Shown here in pieces: positions 6,655 to 13,914 of a stretch of DNA of 21,666 nt (position 1 is its first letter; the number at the start of each line of letters is the position of its first letter). The translations under genes and the position numbers were made by a program. The DNA is taken from positions 1 to 21,666 of the forward strand of contig JBARRO010000134.1 in the NCBI GenBank assembly GCA_049644265.1, read 5' to 3'. The notes beneath the pieces were generated by a model. It was not told the origin of the DNA and made no database searches. It saw nothing but the letters and a program-made list of their open reading frames with translations. The DNA is from JBARRO01 sp049644265. Its GTDB lineage: Bacteria > Bacteroidota > Ignavibacteria > UBA10030.

Positions 6655-7851
6655 ATGATCACCCGAAGGATTTTCCCTGCACTATTCCTGTTCCTTGCCC
6701 TGAACCCCTTTGTTCTTGCACAGTCGCCCGAACCGGGCAAGGACGACCCTCTGAAAGAGTCGTTCAAGACCCTGCGCGACAAATTTGCGCCCGACCGACG
6801 GGTTGCCGTGTTCGACCTCGCATGGGACACCAGTCCGTCCGGACTCGTCCTCAAGGGCGAGGTCGACAATCCTTCCGCCAAACAGGAAGCCCTTGCTGTT
6901 TTCAAGAAGGCATCGGGGGCGGCTGTGGTGGACAGCATCCGCGTTCTGCCCGACACGGCGTTCGGCGAAAACGTGTACGGGATTGTGACACTCAGCGTGG
7001 GCAACATGCGAAGCAAGCCGGGGAATTCCGAGGAGCTTTCCTCCCAGGTGCTCATGGGAATGGTCGTGAAGCTTCTCAAGAAGCAGAGCGGCCACTTTTA
7101 CGTCCAGTCGCACGACAAGTATCTTGGATGGATCGACACGGACGCCCTGTTTGTCACCGACCGGGCCGGCGTTGATTCCTGGGCCGCGGCCAAGAAGGTT
7201 ATCGTTACGGGTTATTTCGGCATCGTGCGCGAGGAGTCCCTTGCAACTGCGCAGCCAGTCTGTGACGTCGTGATTGGAAACATGCTGAAAACATTCAAGA
7301 CGGGCGATACCTGGACAGAAGTAGAGCTTGCCGATGGACGAAAGGGGTACCTTGAGCGTTCCCTCGTCGAAGACTACGATACCTGGAAGAGTTCGCGGGC
7401 TCCCAATGGTCCAAATGTGGAGAAGGCCGCCAAGATGTTTGTCGGAGTTCCGTACTTGTGGGGCGGGACATCTTCAAAAGGAATGGATTGCTCAGGATTC
7501 ACAAAAACAGTGTATCGCCTCAATGGGATCGAGCTGAACCGGGACGCGAACCAGCAGGCAACCATGGGGGAAGATGTGCCCATGGGGGATAATTTCGAGA
7601 ACCTGCAAAAAGGGGATCTCCTGTTCTTCGGCCGCAAGGCAAGCGGGGGAAGACCTGAACGAATCAGCCATGTTGCGATCTACCTGGAAAACGAAGGATT
7701 CATCCACAGCTCCGGGCGGGTACGGTTCGGCAGTTTCGACCCCGCCTCACAGTACTACGACGAGTTCGATTTACGACGATTGGTCCGCGCACGGCGCGTC
7801 CTGCCGTCGACGGACATTCCCGAAGTGCGGAAGCAACTGGATGGACACTAG
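6655..7851 (+). CDS. Periplasmic NlpC/P60 peptidoglycan endopeptidase with SH3 domains
   Basis: A 398-residue exported protein with a signal peptide ending near LAQS (about residue 24). Residues 48-100 look like a BON-type fold (LVLKGEVDNPSAKQEAL...DSIRVLPD). Two bacterial SH3 segments follow at about 106-168 (VGNMRSKPG...YLGWI) and 181-245 (FGIVREES...KGYLE). The catalytic NlpC/P60 domain is at about 254-390, with C279 (GMDCSGF), H339 (ISHVAIY) and H351 (FIHSSGRV). This SH3-SH3-NlpC order is that of YkfC-like gamma-D-glutamyl-diamino acid endopeptidases, which trim peptidoglycan stem peptides. The BON-like part is less certain. A TTGAAC-17-TATATT promoter lies upstream; the ribosome binding site is poor. 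Confidence 0.9.
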   Translation: MITRRIFPALFLFLALNPFVLAQSPEPGKDDPLKESFKTLRDKFAPDRRVAVFDLAWDTSPSGLVLKGEVDNPSAKQEALAVFKKASGAAVVDSIRVLPDTAFGENVYGIVTLSVGNMRSKPGNSEELSSQVLMGMVVKLLKKQSGHFYVQSHDKYLGWIDTDALFVTDRAGVDSWAAAKKVIVTGYFGIVREESLATAQPVCDVVIGNMLKTFKTGDTWTEVELADGRKGYLERSLVEDYDTWKSSRAPNGPNVEKAAKMFVGVPYLWGGTSSKGMDCSGFTKTVYRLNGIELNRDANQQATMGEDVPMGDNFENLQKGDLLFFGRKASGGRPERISHVAIYLENEGFIHSSGRVRFGSFDPASQYYDEFDLRRLVRARRVLPSTDIPEVRKQLDGH

Positions 7852-7876
7852 CAGGCTGCTGAAAAAGGGAACAATG

Positions 7877-7981
7877 ATCCACGAAGGACACAAAGGACAC
7901 GAAGGAACACGAAGGAACACGAACATATATTCATTTTGAGTGAGAATACACACCTGGCTTTTCTTCGTGACCTTCGTGGAT
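7877..7981. repeat. CACGAAGGA tandem repeat with inverted partner
   Basis: Units of 9 to 10 bases run from 7881 to 7923: ACGAAGGAC, ACAAAGGAC, ACGAAGGAAC, ACGAAGGAAC, then a partial ACGAA. ATCCACGAAGG at 7877-7887 is matched exactly in inverse by CCTTCGTGGAT at 7971-7981, and the similarity continues inward with mismatches. The whole could fold into a long hairpin of about 105 bases. It fills most of the 189-base gap between the NlpC/P60 gene and the next gene. Confidence 0.7.
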
Positions 7982-8040
7982 AATATCAAACGTAGTTTTT
8001 CCGCAACCTGCAGTTTCTCATCAACATTTCCAGCACAGCC

Positions 8041-8457
8041 ATGAAGAAGTCTTCGGAGCTTGTCGCGATCATTGTTCTCATCAACACGATCCTTTCCTGC
8101 CTTTATTATTACGCACACGAAAAGACCGACATGTATTGGACCTTTGCCGCAAATGGAGCGGTCATCGCACTTCTTATTTTTGGCCCACTGATTGCGGCGG
8201 TACTTCTCTATACGCGGTACCGCCGTCCGGGTGCAATCATCTTCCTTGGCACTCTTCCGGCAGCGCTCGTGTTCAACCTCTATGCGCGCTGGTCAGGACC
8301 TCCACCTCAAATGCCACCGGAACTCCTTTCGACCACATGGCAGGTTCTCTACCACGGCTCGTTCTTTCTCCTGACCATTGTTGAGCTCGTCGGAACGGGA
8401 ATTGGCATGAAGCTTCTTCAAGAGATCCACGCACAGGACTCCCAACCTCGGAATTAG
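8041..8457 (+). CDS. Small four-helix integral membrane protein, unknown
   Basis: A 138-residue protein with four predicted membrane helices at about 5-24, 34-57, 65-82 and 102-124. The loops are short, with the Pro-rich GPPPQMPPEL before the last helix. I recognise no family. The start ATG follows a region without a ribosome binding site. The exported HExxH protein begins 19 bases after its stop, so the two are probably co-transcribed. No catalytic motif is visible. Confidence 0.65.
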   Translation: MKKSSELVAIIVLINTILSCLYYYAHEKTDMYWTFAANGAVIALLIFGPLIAAVLLYTRYRRPGAIIFLGTLPAALVFNLYARWSGPPPQMPPELLSTTWQVLYHGSFFLLTIVELVGTGIGMKLLQEIHAQDSQPRN

Positions 8458-8476
8458 CAGCCCTACAGCAGCTTCT

Positions 8477-9499
8477 ATGACTACATCCCCTGTAAACACG
8501 AGGAGATTCCTCGTTCTTTTCTGTCTCATTCTGGCTCCCTTCGTTCTCAGAGCCGGTGATCCTCCACGACTCTCCCGCCAGGACCGGATTCGTTTGACGG
8601 AAATGTTCAACCTGGCGGAAGCAGTCCAGGATAGTATTTGGCCCGGCTGGAGCAAAGCCCCATTCGCGCTTCTCCTCGTCACCCAGGATTACGAGTACCT
8701 GCTCCGCCACCCTCATGCCACACACAATTTTGACACTCTCGGCTACGACACGGACCTCCGTTCAAAGGTCCTGTATCGAAAACGACTGTTCGCGAGAAAT
8801 CTCCTGGCAGCCATGCCCGCCATCAACGGGATTTCAACGATTGTCGCTGGACAACCCGGTCAAACAGGACAGCCCAACCCGGCAAATTGGATTCTCACGG
8901 TCCTGCATGAACATTTTCACCAATTCCAGCAATCTCAGCCGGGCTACTACTCCACCACACAGGCGCTCGGACTTTCCCACGGGGATCAATCCGGAATGTG
9001 GATGCTGAATTATCCCTTCCCTTATGATTCAGCTGACGTGAATCGGTTATTCTCAGAATCGTGCCAGGCGCTGCACGAAGCCTTGACGGCACCAACAGAA
9101 CTATTGCCTTCGACACTCAGGAACTACCTTTCAGCCCGAAGCCGTTTTCAAAATGCACTCTCGACAGATGACTACTCGTATTTCTCGCTTCAGCTTTGGC
9201 AGGAGGGTGTGGCGCGATACACAGAATACCGTGTTGCTGCCACGGCGGCAGCCAACCTTCATGGGGCCGACCGATTCCCCTCATTCAGGATGTCATCGTT
9301 TTCCTTTATGGCCGACTCGATTCGGTCTGGAATCCTCTCGCAATTGCCAGCCCTATCCCTTGCGAAGCTGCGTCGGGTGACTTTCTATACGTACGGAGCT
9401 GCAGAAGCAATGCTGTTGGACAAGGTCAGACCGGATTGGCAGGTCGACTACATGAACAGGAAATTCTTCCTGGAAAAGTATTTTCGAAAGGCGGAATGA
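8477..9499 (+). CDS. Exported putative zinc metallopeptidase-like protein (HExxH)
   Basis: A 340-residue protein with a signal peptide (about residues 10-26, RRFLVLFCLILAPFVLRA). The motif LHEHFHQFQ gives H144-E145-x2-H148, a zinc-binding HExxH. A possible third ligand is E243 in WQEGVARYTEY, an EGxAxYxE arrangement seen in several gluzincin-like families; E194 is another candidate. The rest (SGMWMLNYPFPYDS, TFYTYGAAEAMLLDKV) is unfamiliar to me. It is likely periplasmic or outer-surface. Its stop overlaps the start of the DNA glycosylase gene as ATGA, an odd pairing for an exported protein. The fold is inferred from motifs only, so protease activity is not assured. Confidence 0.68.
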   Translation: MTTSPVNTRRFLVLFCLILAPFVLRAGDPPRLSRQDRIRLTEMFNLAEAVQDSIWPGWSKAPFALLLVTQDYEYLLRHPHATHNFDTLGYDTDLRSKVLYRKRLFARNLLAAMPAINGISTIVAGQPGQTGQPNPANWILTVLHEHFHQFQQSQPGYYSTTQALGLSHGDQSGMWMLNYPFPYDSADVNRLFSESCQALHEALTAPTELLPSTLRNYLSARSRFQNALSTDDYSYFSLQLWQEGVARYTEYRVAATAAANLHGADRFPSFRMSSFSFMADSIRSGILSQLPALSLAKLRRVTFYTYGAAEAMLLDKVRPDWQVDYMNRKFFLEKYFRKAE

Positions 9500-10083
9500 G
9501 TTCACGGGCGAGAACAAAGAAGACTCTCAAGCGCTGTGCGTGGGGCGAAAGCGATGCGCTGTATAGAAAATACCATGACCGCGAATGGGGAGTTCCGGTT
9601 CACAGTGACCGGAAGCTTTTTGAAATGCTTATCCTCGAAGGTGCCCAGGCTGGTTTGAGCTGGATTACAATTCTCCGAAAGCGAGAGAACTACCGCAGGG
9701 CATTCGACGGATTTCGACCCGAGGTGGTTGCCCGGTATAAGCAGAACGACATCAGACGGTTGCTCCAGGACGAAAGAATCGTTCGGAACAACCTCAAGAT
9801 ACGGGCTGCAATCCGGAACGCACAATCCTTCCTCCTTATCCAAAAGGAGTTTGGCTCCTTCGACCGATACATCTGGACATTCGTCGGTGGAAAGCAGAAG
9901 GTGAATCACTGGAACTCAATGAAGCGTGTGCCGGCAAAGACTCCGGAATCTGAGGCAATGAGCAGAGATTTGAAATCACATGGATTTCGATTTGTCGGAT
10001 CGACAATCTGTTACTCATTCATGCAGGCTTGCGGACTCGTAAATGATCACATTGTGTCGTGCTTCAGGCATGGGGAAGTGTGA
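9496..10083 (+). CDS. tag: DNA-3-methyladenine glycosylase I
   Basis: A 195-residue base-excision repair enzyme that removes 3-methyladenine from alkylated DNA. The zinc-snap ligands C14, H27, H185 and C189 and the active-site E48 (LEGAQAGLSW) match E. coli Tag C4, H17, H175, C179 and E38 with a constant offset of ten. GFRFVGSTICYSFMQACG is nearly the family consensus. ATG 9496 is chosen because homology begins just after it; the frame stays open about 300 bases upstream but that part overlaps the HExxH gene and is not Tag-like. The start overlaps the preceding stop (ATGA), with AAGGCGGA before it, suggesting translational coupling. Confidence 0.96.
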   Translation: MSSRARTKKTLKRCAWGESDALYRKYHDREWGVPVHSDRKLFEMLILEGAQAGLSWITILRKRENYRRAFDGFRPEVVARYKQNDIRRLLQDERIVRNNLKIRAAIRNAQSFLLIQKEFGSFDRYIWTFVGGKQKVNHWNSMKRVPAKTPESEAMSRDLKSHGFRFVGSTICYSFMQACGLVNDHIVSCFRHGEV

Positions 10084-10094
10084 GGGGGAAGATA

Positions 10095-10146
10095 TGAGAT
10101 GTGAGATGTGAGTTTGAGTTCAAAGTTGAAAGTTCAAGGTTCAAGT
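10095..10146. repeat. Two adjoining heptamer tandem arrays
   Basis: TGAGATG, TGAGATG and TGAGTTT occupy 10095-10115. TTCAAAG, TTGAAAG, TTCAAGG and TTCAAGT occupy 10119-10146. Both have an exact 7-base period. They lie between tag and the Cdd1-like gene, and the second array abuts the latter's ribosome binding region. Confidence 0.75.
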
Positions 10147-10159
10147 GAAAGAAGAACAC

Positions 10160-10432
10160 ATGAAGAATAACCAACAAACAATTCTCGCTGAATTGCAGAC
10201 AATCCCGGGAGTCGGAAAGAGCATATCGATGGACCTCTACGATCTCGGGATTAGAAAGATCTCTGACCTGAAAGGAAAAAGCCCCGAGCATCTGTATGAA
10301 AAGAGATGTAAGCAGCAAGGTGTCCTGATAGACCGATGCCTCCTCTACACATTCCGCTGTGCGGTATATTTTTCATCCCACAAGAAACATAGTCCCGAGC
10401 TCCTGAAATGGTGGAACTGGAAGGACCGATAG
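10160..10432 (+). CDS. Cdd1-type helix-hairpin-helix protein
   Basis: A 90-residue protein of the 'pathogenicity locus' Cdd1 family. A helix-hairpin-helix segment at about 11-30 (LQTIPGVGKSISMDLYDLGI) is followed by ISDLKGKSPEHLYEKRC, then the family signature GVLIDRC.LYTFRCAVY and the ending LKWWNWKD. The fold suggests DNA or nucleic-acid binding, but no function is established for the family. ATG 10160 is preferred; a GTG at 10145 is in frame, but it falls inside the heptamer array. It lies downstream of tag, 76 bases away, so a repair link is possible but unproven. Confidence 0.88.
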   Translation: MKNNQQTILAELQTIPGVGKSISMDLYDLGIRKISDLKGKSPEHLYEKRCKQQGVLIDRCLLYTFRCAVYFSSHKKHSPELLKWWNWKDR

Positions 10433-10536
10433 GCAAAAATCCTCGATTCCAGCAGTTTTTTGCAGTAATCCTCAAAGCCACGTAAAGCGCCCCCCTTTAG
10501 ATCCACACATTCTCTCAGTCCTGAGATTTTTTTTGC

Positions 10537-10565
10537 TTGACAATTAACAAGAGTTGATATATCTT
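10537..10565 (+). promoter_or_regulatory. Sigma-70-type promoter of the tetR gene
   Basis: TTGACA (10537-10542), a perfect -35, is followed after 17 bases by TATCTT (10560-10565). The predicted start near 10572 coincides with the left edge of an inverted repeat. The leader to the ATG is about 145 bases and AT-rich. Confidence 0.62.
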
Positions 10566-10572
10566 GGAAACC

Positions 10573-10595
10573 AAGAAAACCAAATAGGTTTTCTT
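10573..10595. promoter_or_regulatory. Inverted repeat at the tetR start site, candidate operator
   Basis: AAGAAAACC-AAATA-GGTTTTCTT is a perfect 9+9 bp inverted repeat directly after the predicted -10. This is where a repressor would block initiation, so TetR autoregulation is the natural guess. An RNA hairpin is the alternative, though the stem is AT-rich. A second smaller repeat, TCTCA-ATAA-TGAGA, lies at 10600-10613. Confidence 0.45.
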
Positions 10596-10716
10596 CGATT
10601 CTCAATAATGAGATTTGTCAATACAGTTACAATAGCTGGTTCTTCTTTTATTTTTTAGGAAACTTGAAATACCGAAAGGGTTTCCTTCGTAGTCAACTAG
10701 CAAGGAGTAAGAAGAG

Positions 10717-11364
10717 ATGTCAGACCTCGAAATCAGAAATCGCATTTCCGAGAAAGCCCGCGAATACTTTCTCAGATTCGGTTTCAGCAAAGTCACCATG
10801 AATGAGATCGCGACCGAGCTTGGGATGAGCAAGAAGACGCTCTATACGTACTTCCCGAGCAAGGAGGAACTGCTTCACGCATCGGTCCAACAGATGCAGG
10901 AGGAAACCTCGAGGCAGATCGAACGTCTCATCGCGGATAAGACACTCGAGTTCAGTGAAAAGCTGAACAGGCTTCTCCAGATTGTTCTCACGCATCATTC
11001 AAAGTTCGACGGTCGCTTCCTGGCGGACCTTCAGAAGAATGTCCCGGATACATGGAAGTTCTGCAACGATTTTCAGCGCGAGCGCATGCAAAACAATACA
11101 ACGGCCATCGTCCGCGAAGGCATTGAGAAAGGGCTTTTCCGGAAAGACCTTCAGGAGAATTTTCTCGTACTCCTGTTCATCGGCTCCATGCAACAGATGA
11201 TGCAGCCGGAAACACTTTCGCAGGTCCCATTCACGCGAGCTCAGGTGTTTGAATTGATAATGGATGTTTTTCTTTCTGGAATCCTCACAGAGGAGGGAAA
11301 GGCCAGGCTTCTATCGCCGAGTGCTCTGGGGGGAGTTGAGAATTCCGAGCACCAAATGGATTAA
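10717..11364 (+). CDS. TetR/AcrR family transcriptional regulator
   Basis: A 215-residue repressor-type regulator. The N-terminal helix-turn-helix (about residues 10-52) reads KAREYFLRFGFSKVTMNEIATELGMSKKTLYTYFPSKEEL, here broken in the usual family pattern with helix 3 at SKKTLYTYF. The C-terminal part (about 55-200) is the ligand-binding helical domain, not recognisable to subfamily. AGGAG at 10703-10707 is 9 bases before the ATG. It precedes a tripartite efflux operon in the same orientation with a 99-base gap, so it very likely controls that exporter. Two palindromes, one upstream and one in the gap to the tolC-like gene, are candidate operators. Confidence 0.94.
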   Translation: MSDLEIRNRISEKAREYFLRFGFSKVTMNEIATELGMSKKTLYTYFPSKEELLHASVQQMQEETSRQIERLIADKTLEFSEKLNRLLQIVLTHHSKFDGRFLADLQKNVPDTWKFCNDFQRERMQNNTTAIVREGIEKGLFRKDLQENFLVLLFIGSMQQMMQPETLSQVPFTRAQVFELIMDVFLSGILTEEGKARLLSPSALGGVENSEHQMD

Positions 11365-11393
11365 CGCGAAACGAATCCACAGTCCAATATGTT

Positions 11394-11420
11394 GAATGAT
11401 CATTCGTCTAGTAGTATCAG
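11394..11420 (+). promoter_or_regulatory. Palindromic operator and possible promoter of the efflux genes
   Basis: GAATGATCATTC (11394-11405) is a perfect 12-bp palindrome in the 99-base gap between tetR and the tolC-like gene. It resembles half-sites of the TGAATGA/TCATTCA type bound by some TetR-family repressors. It overlaps a possible -35, TTGAAT (11392-11397), with TATCAG (11415-11420) 17 bases on. The promoter match is modest; the palindrome is clear. Confidence 0.42.
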
Positions 11421-11463
11421 ATCTTTTGCCTACCGAGAAAGAACCAGGAGGAAGAAATTACCC

Positions 11464-12786
11464 ATGCGAGTGATGAACTTTTTTTCACGGACGCTTTTCA
11501 TCGGAGTCTTTGCCACACCGGTGTTTGCACAGACAACGCAATCCCTAACGCTCGAAGAAGCCGTTCAGCTCGGGCTCGACAAAAGCCGTGCGCTCCACGC
11601 ATCGCTGATGAAGGTTCAATATGCCGACTCGAAGTCCGGCGAAGCGAGCGCGTTGATGCTGCCCTCGCTGAAATTCAACGGCTCTTACTCGCGGTTGAGC
11701 GACATCCCGCCGGCACAGTTTGTCGTGCCGTTTCTGCCATCGCCGGTGACGCTCTCCCCGACCGTTGTCAACAACTACCTCTTGCGCCTCAGCGTTCAAC
11801 AACCGCTCTTCACCGGATTCAGACTACAGAAGAATTCCGACATTGCGGGTTATAACGCCCAGGCGGCACAAAAGGATTTCGAGAAGGACCGAAGCGACCT
11901 CGTGTACAACATCAAGAACGCGTACTGGAACCTTTCAAAAGCGTTGGAATTGCAGAAAGTCGTCGATGAAAATGTCGACCAGATCAAATCGCATTTGAAG
12001 GACGTTCAGAGCTGGCAGGGACAGGGCCTGGTCACGACGAACGACGTACTCAAGGTTCAAGTCCAACTTTCCGATGCCCAGCTCAGGCAGATCGACGCAA
12101 AGAACGGAGTCCAGCTTGCTGCTCTTGCCCTCAACAGCATCATCGGACTGCCGCTTGAGACAGAGATCCAGCTGAAGACAAGCATCAAACACGGGCCGAA
12201 AGAGTATCCAGAACTCGGCAAGCTTATCGCACAGGCCATGGAGCGGCGCCCTGAGATGGTGTCCATGCAGTATCGCATCAAGGCAGGGGATGCTGCGGTC
12301 TCGGTCGCACAAGGAAATTGGTGGCCACAGGTTTACCTGACGGGAAATTACAGCTCCGCGCGTCCGAACCAGCGGATCTTCCCGGCGCAGGACGCTTTCA
12401 AGGATACCTGGGATGTCAGTCTCGCACTTTCGTTCGACATCTGGAATTGGGGCACAACCATGCATCAAACAGACCAGGCTAAGGCGCAGTTGTCGCAGGC
12501 TGAGGATGGCCTCTCGCAGCTTCAGGACGGTATCACGTTTGACGTCACCAGGAACTATCTTGGAATTCTCAGAGCCAAGGAACGTATTGCTGTTGCCGAA
12601 CAGGGCGTGAAGCAGGCCGAGGAGAATTACCGCGGCACCAACGCAAGATTCCGACAGGGGCTTTCGGTCAACTCCGATCTTCTCGACGCCGAAGTTGCCC
12701 TGCTTCAGGCCAAGACCAATTACACACAATCCCTGGTCGACTACGAGCTGGCGGAAGCCGGTCTCGAGCGCGCCATCGGTGAATAG
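11464..12786 (+). CDS. TolC-type outer membrane efflux protein
   Basis: A 440-residue outer-membrane channel subunit, two OEP (PF02321) repeats after a signal peptide MRVMNFFSRTLFIGVFATPVFAQ. Each repeat opens in the usual way (LTLEEAVQLGLDKSRALHAS near the N-terminus; PELGKLIAQAMERRPEMVSM in the middle) and contains long amphipathic helices that form the periplasmic tunnel. SVNSDLLDAEVALLQAKTNY near the C-terminus is a family signature. ATG 11464 is preferred over 11389 because it gives a clean signal peptide and AGGAGG lies at 11446-11451. It is the first structural gene of the tetR-tolC-mfp-rnd set; the adaptor gene starts 36 bases after its stop. Confidence 0.93.
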   Translation: MRVMNFFSRTLFIGVFATPVFAQTTQSLTLEEAVQLGLDKSRALHASLMKVQYADSKSGEASALMLPSLKFNGSYSRLSDIPPAQFVVPFLPSPVTLSPTVVNNYLLRLSVQQPLFTGFRLQKNSDIAGYNAQAAQKDFEKDRSDLVYNIKNAYWNLSKALELQKVVDENVDQIKSHLKDVQSWQGQGLVTTNDVLKVQVQLSDAQLRQIDAKNGVQLAALALNSIIGLPLETEIQLKTSIKHGPKEYPELGKLIAQAMERRPEMVSMQYRIKAGDAAVSVAQGNWWPQVYLTGNYSSARPNQRIFPAQDAFKDTWDVSLALSFDIWNWGTTMHQTDQAKAQLSQAEDGLSQLQDGITFDVTRNYLGILRAKERIAVAEQGVKQAEENYRGTNARFRQGLSVNSDLLDAEVALLQAKTNYTQSLVDYELAEAGLERAIGE

Positions 12787-12822
12787 AGCATTTTTTCGCA
12801 ATCGATTACCAAGGAGTTCACA

Positions 12823-13872
12823 ATGAAAAGACTGAAGATCGTTTTCGCCGTCGTCATCGTTTTCGCCATCACCCTCGCCGTGCTCTTCAACAACAAGAGC
12901 CGGATGCAGGCCCGGTCAAAGAACGATGAAATCCGTTTCCTCCCGGTGACCCTGCTTGAGGTTTCGAAGCGTGCACTGACGGAGGAAATCTCCCTCACGG
13001 GGACCATTGCTGCATACAACGATGTCGCGGTTGTGGCAGAGACGCAGGGACGTATCGTCAATGTGTTTGCAAACGTGGGCGACCGTGTCGCGGCGGGTTC
13101 GGTGTTGATCCAACTGGATGACGAGCTCAAGAAAGCCGCATACACATCCGCCGAGGTCAACTACGAAAAAGCAAAAAAGGACCTCGAGCGCTACGAGACG
13201 GTGTACAAAGATGGCTCCGTCTCCGATGCGCAGCTTGAAGGAGCGCGCATGGCTTTCAAATCCGCCGAAGCCCAGTATATCACGGCCCGGCGGCAATACA
13301 ACGACACGAAGATCAAAACGCCGATCTCCGGAGTCGTGACATCCCGCCCGTATGACCTTGGGACGTGGATCCAGAACAACAGTGCGATCGCGAATGTGGT
13401 CGATATCTCACGCCTGAAGGTGAAGCTCAACGTCGCAGAGCGGGATGTGTTTCGTCTGAACGCCGGCGATGTTGCCGGGATTACGACCGATGTATACCCC
13501 GGCGTCACGTTCAAAGGGAAGATTTCGACCATCAGCTCAAAAGCGGACGATGCGCACACGTATGCTGTCGAAGTGTCGCTGACGAACAATGACGAGCATC
13601 CGCTGAAGGTCGGGATGTTTGCGCGCGTGACCGTTTCTCCGAAACAAGAATCGCTTTCGCTGGCGATCCCGCGTCAGACTCTTGTGGGAAGTCTCAAACA
13701 ACCGCAGGTGTTCGTTGTCAACAAAGGCATCGCACGACTTCGGGATGTGGTCGTGGGAAACGAAGTGGGAGAATATCTTAAAATCCTTTCAGGCCTGAAT
13801 CCCGGCGAGCAGATTGTCTCAAGCGGTCAGAACAATTTGAAAGACAGCGTCGCTGTCACGGTGGTAAAGTAA
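12823..13872 (+). CDS. RND efflux periplasmic adaptor (membrane fusion protein)
   Basis: A 349-residue MFP/HlyD-family subunit linking the RND pump to the TolC-like channel. An N-terminal hydrophobic segment (about 5-22) anchors or exports it; no lipobox Cys is present. The lipoyl/barrel-sandwich halves (VVAETQGRIVNVFANVGD and TPISGVVTSRPYDLGTWI) flank a coiled hairpin at about 105-155 rich in Lys, Glu and Ala. Beta-barrel and membrane-proximal domains follow (LKVGMFARVTV; GLNPGEQIVSSGQNNLKDS). AAGGAG before the ATG is a good ribosome binding site. It sits between the outer-membrane and pump genes in the canonical order. Confidence 0.94.
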   Translation: MKRLKIVFAVVIVFAITLAVLFNNKSRMQARSKNDEIRFLPVTLLEVSKRALTEEISLTGTIAAYNDVAVVAETQGRIVNVFANVGDRVAAGSVLIQLDDELKKAAYTSAEVNYEKAKKDLERYETVYKDGSVSDAQLEGARMAFKSAEAQYITARRQYNDTKIKTPISGVVTSRPYDLGTWIQNNSAIANVVDISRLKVKLNVAERDVFRLNAGDVAGITTDVYPGVTFKGKISTISSKADDAHTYAVEVSLTNNDEHPLKVGMFARVTVSPKQESLSLAIPRQTLVGSLKQPQVFVVNKGIARLRDVVVGNEVGEYLKILSGLNPGEQIVSSGQNNLKDSVAVTVVK

Positions 13873-13914
13873 CAACCGCCTCATGGTTTGTAATCTGCAT
13901 TTAAGGAGCTTGTC

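Noticed and set aside
9196..9495. 100-residue N-terminal extension of the Tag reading frame
   Set aside because: It overlaps the HExxH gene in another frame and is not Tag-like; the ATG at 9496 aligns with the known Tag start.
11935..12801. 288-codon minus-strand open frame opposite the tolC-like gene
   Set aside because: It is fully antisense to a well-supported OEP gene, with Cys- and Arg-rich unstructured sequence and no family match.
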